Source: Cycas panzhihuaensis
Lineage: Eukaryota; Cycadophyta
Direction of reading: 5' to 3'
Length of the DNA: 64,000 nt
NCBI GenBank assembly: GCA_023213395.1
Contig: CM041465.1
Span: 72,051,741-72,115,740, forward strand
Part shown: in pieces, positions 32,774 to 43,294 of the stretch
Position numbering within the stretch: position 1 is the first letter of the stretch
How the letters are laid out: every line of letters begins with the position of its first letter
Program-made: the position numbers and the translations under genes
Notes under the pieces: model-generated
What the model was told of the DNA's origin: nothing
The model's input: the letters and a program-made list of their open reading frames with translations, nothing else
The model's database searches: none

Positions 32774-33466
32774 TTACTCCTTCTCCCTGACTCCCAAAAG
32801 AGTTTTAAGATGTAGAAATTTGTCCTTTCCCAAAGTTTTGGTAAGAATGTTTGCTAATTGTTGTTCACTGCAATAGTATTGAAGCTCAATTTCCTTGCTT
32901 TGAAAATTTTCTTTGATAAAGTGATGATGAACTTCTATATGCTTTGTCCTGACATGAAAAACTAGATTCTTGGTCATCTTGATGGTGCTCTAGTTGTTGC
33001 AGTATATTTGAGTTGCTTTGAAGACATTAAGAATTAGATCCTTAAGGAGTTGTCTTAGCCAAATTACTTCACAGGTTGCACTTGTTGTTGCCTTGTAATT
33101 AGCCTTTGTGGATGACAGAGCTATAGTTGCATGTTTTTTGTTGCTCCATGAAATGATTGTTGAGCCTAAGCTAAAGCAATAACCTGTGGTGGACTCTTTC
33201 CTGTTTCTCTCCAACCCAATCTGAGTCATTGTATCCAATTAGTTTAGGCTCTATAACCTTGCTATAGTTTAGCCTAAGATTCACGGTGCCCTTAACATAT
33301 CTTAGGATGTGTTTTGCAACATTCCAGTGTGCAATCTTGGGCTTACTCATATATCTAGAGACAATTTCCACTTAATAGGAAATATCTGGTCTAGTTGTTA
33401 TGAGATAGATAAGACTCCCAATCAATTGTTGATAGAGAGTTTCATCAACATCCTTGTCTTCATCAT
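32774..33466 (-). pseudogene. CopG RNase H and end of RT
   Basis: From 33466 down: DEDKDVDETLYQQLIGSLIY, TTRPDISY, SRYMSKPKIAHWNVAKHILR, YNDSDWVGEKQER, TTGYCFSLGSTIISWSNKKH, ANYKATTSATCEVIWLRQLL, then FHVRTKHIEVHHHFIKENFQ and LANILTKTLGKDKF. Only a few frame changes. The element H 5' LTR starts immediately upstream at 33467. Confidence 0.92.
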
Positions 33467-33871
33467 TGTTGGGGTTAATAGTCATCACCCCACTCCCACC
33501 TTCCAACCAGGAGTGCACACCTCATTCTCATCAATTTACACATGTGGGTGCTCAACATGTGTAGGTAAGTATAAGGTAAGTTTAGTTAATTTGAGTTAAG
33601 TTTATTTTGAGTTAAGTTTGATTATTTTATTGTTATTTGAATTTCAGAGGTTGAGGAGTTTTCCTCCTCCCCCAAACTATATATTTTGAAGGGTGTGCAA
33701 CCCTGGTGTCTTTAGACACGCCTTCATTTTGAACATTTGTAATGCTCTTCTACAACAATGGATTGAATATACAAGTTTTATGTGTTTATGCTATTATGCA
33801 ACAATGATGTATTGATTTATGATTATCTCTTTTATGTTCTGCCCTGTTCTCCTGCATTCCATTTTCCTTCA
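33467..33871 (+). repeat. H 5' LTR
   Basis: TGTTGGGGTTAATAG to TTTTCCTTCA, with a TATATA stretch near 33679. Confidence 0.94.
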
Positions 33872-33873
33872 TT

Positions 33874-33885
33874 TGGTATCAGAGC
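33874..33885 (+). other. H primer binding site
   Basis: TGGTATCAGAGC, two bases after the LTR. Confidence 0.92.
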
Positions 33886-34289
33886 ATTTGGGCCTACATT
33901 TTAATTCCTTCATTTGGTATTAGAAGAGAGATTACTGGGCTATTGCATCTTCATTTGAAGTTTTTTGAAGAAGAAGAAAGATTTATTGGCATCTTGATGT
34001 AGATTTACTCACAGCAAGAAAGATTGGTTATATTCGTTTTCTGAAAAATTTTCAGCAGTTTTTTATATTTTTTATCAGATTTGATTATTCTTGAAGATAT
34101 ACTTGTGCTATAACAAACATATTTCAGATTTTTTTCAGATTTGTGCAGGTGCATAGCTGCAAACAACAAATATCAAGATGTTATTACTCTACCAGAGGTT
34201 TTATCAATAAGTTTTATATATTTTTATCAAATATTTGACATTTTTCAAGCATATTTTGTCTATTTATCTAATATTCTTTCCAGATCTGT

Positions 34290-34690
34290 GCAGGAGCACA
34301 ACTACAAGCAATATTTATTCAAAAGTTTTTCATATCTGCTATATATTTTTCAGATCTGCTTATTTTATTAATTATTTCACCATTTTCTAGTTTATTTATT
34401 TCAGATCTGCAATATTGGCTACATATCTACAATATTACCTTTAGATCTGCTATATATTCTTTCAGATCTGCAATATTGGCTACAGATCTACAATATTTAC
34501 TTTAGATCTGCTATATATTCTTTTAGATCTGCAATATTGGCTATAGATCTGCCATATTTACTTTAGATCTGCAATATTTATTCAAGTTTTTTTTCAGATC
34601 TGCTATATATTTTTCAGATCTGTATATTTTATTACATATTTGACCATTTTTTCAAGTTCTTTTTTTAGATCTGCAATTTTTTGTGCATAT
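34290..34690 (+). repeat. AGATCTGC-rich minisatellite in H leader
   Basis: About a dozen degenerate copies of a 20-35-bp unit built on CAGATCTGCAATATTGGCTA and CAGATCTGCTATATATT. Confidence 0.88.
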
Positions 34691-35100
34691 TCAGCCCTAC
34701 AAACCATATATCATAGCAGATCTGCCTGCTGGAGAAATCTGTTTGAAGTTTTGACTTGTGTGGAAGAAGATCTCATCTTTGGAAGTCTATTTTCTGCTAC
34801 AAATCTACTACAGCTACATTACCAGGTTCTTCAGTTTCATTTTCAGATTTAAACATTTATATATTTCTTGGTTTTCTGATATATCTGCTCCAACATATTT
34901 GAAATGTTTCAGATACAAATATATATGCATTTCGTTAATTTGATATATTTTTGTCAATATATTTGAAAATTTCTTGGTTTCATTTTGGTTCTGTTGTATG
35001 GTTATATTCTTCCATTAAATGTTTTTTACTGCATTTTATTTATTGATTTATTTTTATCAATATATTGAAAAGATCTGGTTGTTGCCTTCTCCATCTTGTT
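34691..35100 (+). other. H interior, no gene seen
   Basis: T-rich; ORFs 34640-34852 and 34758-34943 are low complexity and overlap the minisatellite edge. Confidence 0.5.
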
Positions 35101-35110
35101 CATCTGGTTC

Positions 35111-35220
35111 TGCTTCATCTGGAGACTCAGCTTCATAAGTGATTTTTCCAGTCTCTTCATTTCTTCAAGGATTGCAGTTTGACAAAGTGCCAAAATAAGA
35201 AATAACATGTGAATAACATC
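35111..35220 (-). pseudogene. P4-type ATPase (aminophospholipid flippase) gene fragment
   Basis: On the minus strand, LILALCQTAILEE is followed, after a one-base frame shift, by NEETGKITYEAESPDEA. Together these match the P4-ATPase segment CHTAIPE...ETGKITYEAESPDEA at the start of the nucleotide-binding domain of plant ALA proteins. The family continues AAF... after SPDEA; here the match stops. TTTCAATTTCTGCAG just upstream looks like a retained intron 3' end, so the copy may be from DNA or unspliced RNA. About 35 codons; non-functional. Confidence 0.82.
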
Positions 35221-35236
35221 TGCAGAAATTGAAAGG

Positions 35237-35628
35237 ATCCACTGAGCTAGTAGATTCTATCATCTGTTCTTGAATTGATCCACCTGCCTTTGCAAGAATG
35301 TGCATAATACCTTCTTTAATGCATTCATTATCCTCTTTAAGAAGCTGAAGCAAATATTCTTTACAAGTAGATTCATGCTTGATACAATCAAGTCATCCTT
35401 CCAGGTTAACTTATTTGCAGTGATCTCTTTAAACATTTCTTTCACATGTTCTTTCCCAAAGAGCAGATAAGAACATTTAGTGGCAAGTATCTTCACAAAC
35501 TCATATTGTGGATGCTCTTCAGCAGAATAGGTGAGAACCTCTCCATTGATTATTTCCCTACATTTGCTATAATAGCAAGGTAACATGTGTAAGACATTAT
35601 TGGCTTTAAGAAACGTCGTTCCATTGCT
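35237..35628 (-). pseudogene. PDS5: PDS5 cohesin cofactor gene fragment
   Basis: Two overlapping frames form one match: LATKCSYLLFGKEHVKEMFK and LIVSSMNLLVKNICFS in the first, then after a frameshift LLKEDNECIKEGIMHILAKA, GGSIQEQM and STSSVD. Plant PDS5 proteins have the same order (CSYLLF.KEHV, then LLKE.NE..KEG..H.LAKAGG.IRE.L, SSVD) in their HEAT-repeat region. PDS5 regulates cohesin on chromatin. Here only about 130 codons remain, antisense to H, flanked by the flippase and kinesin fragments. No start, no stop context. Confidence 0.85.
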
Positions 35629-35785
35629 TATATGACGGTTAAAGAGAAATGAATCACTAACAACGTTATTATATAGAAAGTGGAACTAGAGAGTGAAAAG
35701 TAATATTACAGAAGTGCAGCTAACAAAATTATGGAGTGAAATCTCCCTACATAGATCATGTTTCAAAATTTGCACCTTGACAACT

Positions 35786-36100
35786 TCATGACATACTTAG
35801 GCAAATTTGCTCTTGGACCAGTTTCAATGTTGCAACTGGTTCTTGGACTTCATCTTTTCTATCCTGTGCTTTGGTTGTAGACTCTTGCAACAAGCTCAAG
35901 TCAAATTGCAAGCATTTCAGAACTTCCTCCTTACGTTTCAATTCCATCTTTAATGAAGTATTCTCTAACAATAGATCTTTGGAGTTCATCTCAAGTAGTT
36001 TAGTTTGCGCTAGGAATACATGTGCCTTCTCCTCAAGCACATATGTGCATTTGAGGAATTTCTCTATGAAAGCCGAACGCATTTCATCTACTCTCTCCAT
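35786..36100 (-). pseudogene. Kinesin-12-like coiled-coil fragment
   Basis: Open frame with MERVDEMRSAFIEKFLKCTY, VLEEKAHVFLAQTKLLEMNS, KDLLLENTSLKMELKRKEEV and LKCLQFDLSLLQESTTKAQD. The LLxENTSL...RK.EVLKGL.FDLSLLQES pattern is that of the coiled-coil tail of plant kinesin-12 (PAKRP/POK) proteins, which act at the phragmoplast. No motor domain. A poly-T run (36130) and unrelated sequence precede it. It ends in a stop at about 35786. Identification is from memory of the family pattern. Confidence 0.72.
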
Positions 36101-36420
36101 TGGCTTTGAGACAAAGCCAAAGAAAAAAAAAAACGGAACTCCATCTTTTCTTAAGTCGTCACATTCGCACGTAGTGGACTTCAACAAATGCTGTTACCGT
36201 TTACTCCACAAAATCCCACCTAAACGTTGAACCATCTACTAATGACCTCGATATTAGCATTTTTAATTTGCCAAAGTTAAACCTTAGAGTAAAAGTATAA
36301 AATAATATTACTGCCGTTCTTGGCACCCCAACAACTCCAATCCACGCCAGCCCACCAATTCTTTGCAATTTCTGCCAAATTTGCGGTCCACGAATCGAAT
36401 CACACCGATCGTGCGGGTTC
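36101..36420 (-). other. H interior between kinesin fragment and GypF
   Basis: A 73-codon ORF (36422-36201) is open on minus but I recognise no family. It could be part of another captured exon. The AATTA target duplication of GypF is at 36421-36425. Confidence 0.4.
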
Positions 36421-36425
36421 AATTA

Positions 36426-37240
36426 TGTTGACTTCGCTGGGTCGTGTTACACTTACGAGATACCCCTTTGCTGCACTTGTCAAGGTTACACAGCGCTATA
36501 GTCTAGTTTTAGGATACTGTCAACATGGTTATTCACATACATTCCATATATAATTCATAGAATGGTACACGATGCAATCAATACATACTTCAGCAAATCA
36601 TCATCACAACCTCAAGCATACACCAATTTCCACGTAACTCTTCCTTTATTAATTCAACAGTTTATTTACACAGAGGTTGGAATGCATTCCTGAGCATTCG
36701 GACATCTGATCATACATTACATATGCGTACCCAGATGGTACTTATCATACATTCATGCTCCAATCGGCTGTCATGCGTACTGTCTCCTGTACCCTGGCGT
36801 ACCCATGATATCCGGCTCTCACCCTAACTAGGTGAATCATGCGTACCTCCTTAAGTACTCCTGCTGGTACCTTTTGGCTGAAGGGTTATGACTGCCTGTC
36901 ATAACCGTACCCCTTCAGTCATGCGTACCTCTTCACTTAATCACTTTGTTTGGCCTTAATTAATTAGTCCTTTGGATCCGTACGTCCAAATGCGTCGTCG
37001 CACCTCCACGGTCTTCCTTTGGTCCCACAGGTCGTGCGTGCCGCCCGTTTAGTTAGTTCCGCCGCTGGTATGTTCCTGTCATGCGTACCCGTTCAGTGCG
37101 CTTTTGTCCATCGTACCTGAATGCTTGTTTTTACGCGTTTTGCCTCGTGCGTACCTCATGCGGTCCGTGCACTGCACAACTCGGGTTATCGACCTACCTC
37201 TGGTCCTCACACGACCATTGGGTCACTTTTGACTCCAACA
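36426..37240 (-). repeat. GypF 3' LTR
   Basis: 815 bp. Rich in the motif TGCGTAC / GCGTACC, many copies between 36725 and 37150. Confidence 0.94.
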
Positions 37241-37513
37241 TCTATCCGGGTCATGATTATGGGTTTGAGCATCCTTGCTCAACAAAACTCAAAAAATCAA
37301 AATTTGGGTATCCCTCCCCACTCTGTCTCAAAGCGGCTCCTGCCTCGGTCCTCCAAAATTTCCTCGTTTATTTGTGTCGGGGTGGCAATAATGGCATCCT
37401 TCTCCTTTATTTTTCTGAAGGGCCGCTATCTACGCTTTGTACCTGCCTCCATGTCACGAATCATTTGAATAATGGGTCCCTTTATCCTGCGATGTAGGAG
37501 GTCTTGAGGGCTC
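37241..37513 (-). other. GypF region between LTR and ORF3
   Basis: No clear purine tract next to the LTR and no supported coding; plus-strand ORFs here are shadows. Confidence 0.45.
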
Positions 37514-38229
37514 TCAGGCCTCTGCTTCTTCTTGGGAAGTCTTCCCATTCTTCCCGGGATGTACGCCTCTTCCTCCTCTTCTTCTTACATTTCCTCCTCC
37601 CTTTCTTCCTCTTCCATGACGATGGATGGCTTGCTTTGTCCTATGAGGATAGGTGTTCTGAGGTTTTTGTAACGGTAAGGACCTTACGCATTTGCTTGAA
37701 CTCTCCGTTTGGCTTCCATGCTTGTTGTTGTGTCTGGGAACTCTGCTACCCACTGTTTGATGATTGGTTCCCGGGGAGAGATGGTAGTTACGGTCAATTG
37801 AACTTAGGACCTTTGGTAAAATAATATTGCCAAAAGCAATGAAGGATGGCGAAAGGGTGTGTCCGGATTTCACCTGCTGTTGCCTCATATTCTCGATAAA
37901 AATCGGACCAATTCATTCTTTCTCCATCCCCAATTTTTAATAGTACGCATCATACCTCCCTGGATGTAGGTATACTTCCTCTTTGACAAAAACCTGGAAT
38001 TAATCACTTTGGCCACCCACTGTAATCTGTCATCTATAATGTCAGCTACCCTGATTCCGCCGGACATTATTTGAGTGTTAGGCTGGCATAGCTCCCTCAT
38101 CCACATTTCCCTGTCAACCTCCGATCTTTTTGTTCCCAATGGAACTTCTCCCTCCTTGGGAAGTCCAGTAATAGTATGGACTATATCTGCGTCCAATTTA
38201 ACTTTGCTGTTGTTTGCTTTTAGGGCCAT
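37514..38229 (-). pseudogene. GypF ORF3 (env-position), homologous to GypD ORF3
   Basis: Frame 38229-37885 reads LDADIVHTITGLPKEGEVPL, QIMSGGIRVADIIDDRLQWV and NWGWRKNELVRFLSRI; it aligns with GypD VVTGLLKEGE, TSGIKIAGMQSPKKWFLAHF and NWAKFVAERVR. After a frame change a K/R/G-rich tail runs to 37514 (RKGGGNVRRRGGRG), as the GypD ORF3 also ends in a basic charged region. Shorter than the GypD copy, so truncated. No membrane segment seen. Confidence 0.72.
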
Positions 38230-39214
38230 CGAGTTTGGTCCATTAATTACGGGTCATAATACATAGGGTTACAAAAATGTAGTCCTTCCGGCTGCTTAAC
38301 CCTTGTGCGAAATCTGCTTTAGGGTTTGGAGGTCTGTTTGAGCTTGGGAATGTATGCCTCTTGGCACCTCTTTGTCCTCATCATGGGCGTGGATTTCCGA
38401 GGTAAGAAAGAAACCAAAGCGTGCAGTGGAGAACCGTGCGTGCGTGCCTCGAGGAAGCTTGTCGTTTCCTTGTTTTGCGCCGTGATGCGTGCGAGCAAAT
38501 CCTTGCGTGGCGTAGTCCGTTCCGCTCTGCGTCTGCTTGCGGGAATGTTCGCAGGTACGTAATGATTTGCCGTTTTGCGTATTTTGTCTTATACGTGCCC
38601 TTGGTACGTATAATGTTAAGGACTTCCATTATGCGTACTCGATTACGTACTTTCTTTGGTACATATAACGTAAACAGTCATTTAAGTATCTTTTACGGTG
38701 CGTGCCGTTAAATGCGTCGTTGGTGCGTATAATGTATAATTTTGACGTCGCTCCTTTGCCTTTGTGCGTGCACAGCCATACTTTTCGTGCGTATAATGTA
38801 ATTGAGCCACTTAAAGTTATTTATACTATGCGTGCACTGTCGCGTACTTTTGATGCGTATAGTGTAATTCGGTCACTTTTTCAACTATGCGTACTTTAGT
38901 GAATTCCTTTGGTACGTATAGTGTATTTTCCACTTTTATCACTGTTTCAACTGTACGTACCTGGTAACATACCTGTTTTGGTACGTACACTGTAATTTGC
39001 TTGTATGCTGATGAATTTTCCTCTGATTTTTCTCAGATTATGCTGCTGTTGCTTATATCAGAATTGAGTTACGGTTATTTTTTATTTTTTTCAATTTTTT
39101 TTTAATTTTTATATCCATACCGAACTGGATCATGGCTCGGTATCAAGGCAGTTGATTGCCTCAACATCATGCAATACGCTATGGTACAACCAGCTGATCC
39201 TGCTAGTAAGTTGG
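38230..39214 (-). other. GypF spacer with GCGTATAATGT-type repeats
   Basis: Between 38570 and 38995 there are about nine irregular copies, 40-60 bp apart, of TTTGGTACGTATARTGTAAT-like sequence. No coding. Confidence 0.8.
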
Positions 39215-40420
39215 CTACTCAATGTAAGGCTTGAGCCTGCTACCATTTACCCGTGTTGGTAGCAGAGGTCCGTCGATCTGTCGAAGCTGCACTGAACCAT
39301 TCTCGAAAATTCTTTCCGCGATGTATGGTCCCAACCATCGCATCTTGAGTTTCCCGAGGTGTGTTTTGAATTTGTTGTCGTACAGCAATACTTGATCGTC
39401 TTCACTGAATTGTGGTCTCCGTAGATGGCGGTCATGCCACGCTTTTTGTCGTCGCTTTTCTATATGTTGCACCCAATTTGCTAGATGTCGTGTCTCTTCC
39501 AACCGTATTAAATCTTCGATCGTCGTTCAAGGGTGGAGGTCGTCCAATCGGCATTGTATTGCCACTCGTAAGCTAGGTATCTCGAACTCCGTCGGAAGGA
39601 TGGCTTCCGTGCCATATACATTTGAAATGGGGTCCATCCAAGCGATCTTTTGTATGTCGTCTGAAAGGCCCATAATCTGGAAGGTAGCTTCTCATTGTCG
39701 ATCGCCAATGTCGCATATTTTTCGCAAACAATTTTCGATTATTTTGTTTGAGCTTTCCTTGACCATTGGCTCTCGGATAGTAGGGAGTTGATTTCGATGG
39801 CTAATCATGAAGGCGTTGTCAATGTTTCAATCGTTTGGTTGAGGAAGTGGGCACCTTGGTCATGACAATCTCAAAGGGCATCCAAATCGGCGTGATTATC
39901 ACCTCATCTGAAATCTGGTGTGCTTTACGCGGCTTTCCTCAATCGCGTGCTTCTACCCACTTTGTCGTATAGTCGGTTGCCACGGAATGTATCGAGCTTT
40001 TGATCTCCGTCTTCTTTGGTTTGATTGGCCCCACAAAGTCGAGTCCCCACCTTTGAGCGGTGCCAAGGTAGTATGGGATGCAACGGGTGGAAATCACGTC
40101 GATTAGGTTTCCCCACGTTGGCAATAGTCGCATGCTTGAACCCATTTTTTAACATCTTCGAACATTGATGGCCACCAGAATCCCGACGTCAAGATTTTCT
40201 GCCATGTGGCCAATTTTCCCATGTGGCCACCCGCTACTCCTTCATGTGCCTGCGACATGATCTAGTTTGTCTCATGCTGTCGAACACACCGTCGCAATAT
40301 GTCATCCGGCCTCAATTTGTACAACTCACCGCTGATAAGCTGATACGACTCCGCTTTTCTGATGAAATTTCGTTTCCCGTCTGATCTAATGCTGGCACTT
40401 CACCGGTCGCTAGGTATTCT
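39215..40420 (-). pseudogene. GypF integrase
   Basis: Zinc-finger pieces near 40250-40130 (HMGKLAT region, [12 protein letters not shown]-like), core pieces around 40100-39800, then LPSRLWAFQTTYKRSLGWTP (39708-39508) and the C-terminal WHDRHLRRPQFSEDD, MRWLGPYIAERIFENGSVQL (39502-39215). The GPY module matches GypD closely. The core is heavily frameshifted, so the catalytic triad cannot be followed in one frame. Confidence 0.85.
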
Positions 40421-40459
40421 GGTATTCCCTCATACCGATCTCTGGGCGCATCTATGCTT

Positions 40460-40980
40460 AGAATAAATTGCGTCACGGAAAATCATCTGGTATCCCTGTG
40501 GCTTTTTCTCCATTTTTGATTCTCGATAGTTGATCTGGAATGATATGTGCCTTGCCAAGTTTCACAATGTTTTTGAATGAGAATTCTTGGAACAACATTA
40601 ACCATCTGCTGATCCTTCCTCGCATAATGGGTTTATTCACCAGATACATCAAGGCTTGGTGGTCGACAAAAAACAGGAATGGATTAGATAACAGATAATG
40701 TCGAAACTTTTGTAATGCATAAACCATGCCGAGTGCTTCCCTTTCCGTAAATCGTATAATTTTGCTGCTCTCGTAAGTTTCCGGTGGCAAAATAGATTGG
40801 ATGATCCGTTTATCATCATTTGGGTTGGGCCAATACGCATCCAATAGCGTATTGCGACGCATCCACATGTACGTGAAAGGTTTTCTTCCAATCTGGGAAT
40901 CGCAGTATAGGCGCTGCTACAATGGCCCGTTTTAATGTTTCGAATGCTCGTTGCTGATCGTCTGCCCATATCCATTCAAT
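40460..40980 (-). pseudogene. GypF RNase H
   Basis: Open piece 40868-40473 has ILPPETYESSKIIRFTEREA, LGMVYALQKFRHYLLSNPFL, FFVDHQALMYLVNKPIMRGR and AHIIPDQLSRIKNGE. The N-terminal part (FHVHVDASQYAIGCVLAQ) is in the RT frame ending at 40816. Confidence 0.9.
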
Positions 40981-42073
40981 ATTCTTTTTTAACAATTCTT
41001 CTAGAGGTCCAGATATATATGCATATCCTCTGATGAATTTTCTATAATATCCTGTCAAACCCAAAAAACCTTTCAGCTGCTTCCTCGTACTCGATGTCGG
41101 AAAGTGTAAAATGGCAGACACTTTTGCTAGATCCGTCAGCAATCCTTCTTTGCTGACTATATGCCCTAGGAGGTTTCCGAAGGGTACCAGAAATGTACAT
41201 TTTTCTGGATTGAGACAGTTTATTTTCCCGACAGGTTTGCAACATTTCTCTCAAGTTTTCCATATGATTTTTCATTAACCCATACAATGTCCAATCGTCT
41301 AAGAATCTGACAACTTTTTCTCCAATAAATTCTGAAAAATATTAATCACAATTATTTGAAATATTCTTTGGTGCATTCGTAAGACCGAATGGCATTACCT
41401 TATAGGCGTACGTACCCCATTCTGTTACGAATGTCGTCTTCGCCTGATCCTCTGGGGCAATCTGCACTTGATTGTATCCACTAAATCCGTCTGTGAATGA
41501 ATAGATTTCATTTCCTCCAACAGCTTCCAAAATATCTTCCGTGAATGGTAACGGAAATGGATCTTTTTTCGTCACTTTATTCAACTGTCTGTAATCCACA
41601 CAGACACGAATTTTCCCATTTTTCTTTGGAACTACTACTACAGGGCTCACCCAGTCACTGTAGTCGATTTCATATATATAACCCGCTTCCAACATTTTTT
41701 CGAGTTCTGCTTTTACTTTTTCTTTGTATTTCGGATTCATTCGGTAGGGTCGTTGTTTTACTGGTTTAGCGTCCTCCACTAGATCAATATGATGCATTCC
41801 TATCTCCAGAGGAATACCTTTCAAGTCTTTATACGACCATGCGAACACATCACGGAATTCTTCAAATAATTGTTGAGCTTCGGCTATCGTTTGGGAATCC
41901 CAATAGTCTCCAATTCGAATAAGTTTAGGATTTTCTGAATTACCAACATTAATTTCCATAGTTTTTAATTTTGTTATACCCACATCTTCTACATTTTCAG
42001 TCTTGTGCCCTGGGGCATCTTCTACTTTTCTTTCTCCAATGGTGAATTCTGTAAACTCTGTAGGATAATTCAC
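40981..42073 (-). CDS. GypF reverse transcriptase
   Basis: Open frame 42073-41342 holds VFAWSYKDLKGIPLEIGMHH, VKQRPYRMNPKYKEKVKAEL, WVSPVVVVPKKNGKIRVCVD, YRQLNKVTKKDPFPLPF, FTDGFSGYNQVQIAPEDQAK and YKVMPFGLTNAP. After a frameshift near 41345 the catalytic box is FLDD (41294-41305), as in GypD, followed by LKGFLGLTGYYRKFIRGYAY in frame 41142-40816. The domain is complete but split by two or three frameshifts. Confidence 0.93.
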
Positions 42074-42089
42074 AATTTCTTCTTCTTCA

Positions 42090-43220
42090 CTATGTATGGA
42101 TTCTCATTTGTTTCTGATCATTAAATCTTTGTTCTAGTTTTATGCTCATCATTCTAATATGTTTCAGGATTTTGTTTACTTCTTGGTTTTCCGAAGTATG
42201 CCTAAAGGTTTTTATAAAAGATTCCCTTAGGTTTTCCCAAGTTATATCTAGGTTTTGCTCCCTTCCCAGGAACCAGTCTTTTGCTACTCTCCCCAAGGTG
42301 TGGTAGAAGTAGTTAGACCAATTCCGCTTAGGTATACTCAAGGATTTCCAATTTAGTTTACACACCTGTATGTGTTTTCTAGGGTTATGTCCTACATAGA
42401 ATATTGGAATAGTTAATTGGTCTGGATGATCGAATCGTATTCGAAACATCGTTTGCAATTCTTGCCAATTTCTAAGGGTATGTTGGTGAGCTAAGTACCA
42501 ATACCAAGCTTTCCCTCGTAGGGTTAGGATTAAATCTTGCTGCCATTGGATTTTGTCCCAATTTCCCTGCTCTATCCAATACTCAACGCAGTGTGTTAAA
42601 TGGGTAGTCCCATATAACTGTTCCCCGTAGAATGGTTTAACGTAAGTCCCAATATAGATTTGACAGTTTGTTTTTTCCGGAATAGTGATTTTATTTCCTA
42701 GACCAGACTTGCTAGAAGTACTTACCAGCAATCCTCCTTCCATTTCCCCAGTTTTGGCGCCAATGGTTGGAAGAGATTTATGGTCAAGGTGTACCTCTAA
42801 GGAAGAAGAGGAAGGGATATTACTTCCTTCCTCGGGTTGTAATAAAGGGGGGGGTAAGGAATCTACCTCAGGACCCACACCTGAAGTAGATGGGATGTCA
42901 GGGTTACTATTAACTACAAAAAAACTACGAAAATTACTAGATAAACTAAGGGTTGGTTGGTCTAGGTTATTATCAGTTTCCAAATGATCATTAGTCAGCA
43001 TATATTCAAAAGAATTTAAATTATCATCAATGTCTACAGATACACATTTAGATAACAAATTACATCTGAGAGAAGAAGAGTTTACTTCATATGCATCCTG
43101 AAGCCAGTAATCCACGGACCTCATACCGTGTTCATCATCCGAAGAGTTGCATATTTCTTCGAGATCCGTTGGTTCTTCATGCTGGTAGTGCTTATTCGAT
43201 GTGTTGGATTCTTCTGCCAT
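42090..43220 (-). CDS. Extra 376-residue gag-like ORF between protease and RT in GypF
   Basis: Uninterrupted frame from an ATG at 43220 to a stop at 42090, unusual in this decayed element. Residues ~1-170 are acidic and S/P-rich. The rest has two blocks with the retrotransposon-gag pattern: LILTLRGKAWYWYLAHQHTL, RNWQELQTMFRIRFDHP, and FYHTLGRVAKDWFLGREQNL, DITWENLRESFIKTF. It lies where GypD has only a ~170-residue S/T linker. No zinc knuckle. Could be a second capsid-like domain, a captured gag, or an element-specific structural protein. Function unknown. Confidence 0.75.
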   Translation of the reverse strand: MAEESNTSNKHYQHEEPTDLEEICNSSDDEHGMRSVDYWLQDAYEVNSSSLRCNLLSKCVSVDIDDNLNSFEYMLTNDHLETDNNLDQPTLSLSSNFRSFFVVNSNPDIPSTSGVGPEVDSLPPPLLQPEEGSNIPSSSSLEVHLDHKSLPTIGAKTGEMEGGLLVSTSSKSGLGNKITIPEKTNCQIYIGTYVKPFYGEQLYGTTHLTHCVEYWIEQGNWDKIQWQQDLILTLRGKAWYWYLAHQHTLRNWQELQTMFRIRFDHPDQLTIPIFYVGHNPRKHIQVCKLNWKSLSIPKRNWSNYFYHTLGRVAKDWFLGREQNLDITWENLRESFIKTFRHTSENQEVNKILKHIRMMSIKLEQRFNDQKQMRIHT

Positions 43221-43294
43221 GTGGAAGATATGTTCTTCCCCAACGGAAGAAAATGTCGTGCTTGTTACCGTGGTGTTGGATCATTAAATGCAAA

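Noticed and set aside
34290-34690. CRISPR-like spaced repeat
   Set aside because: Repeats are degenerate, spacing irregular, and the region is the leader of a plant LTR element.
35111-36100. Intact host gene cluster
   Set aside because: Each piece is a short fragment with frameshifts and no start, and all lie inside a transposable element.
37081-37497. 138-codon plus-strand ORF spanning the GypF LTR edge
   Set aside because: Crosses an LTR boundary and has no recognisable domain.
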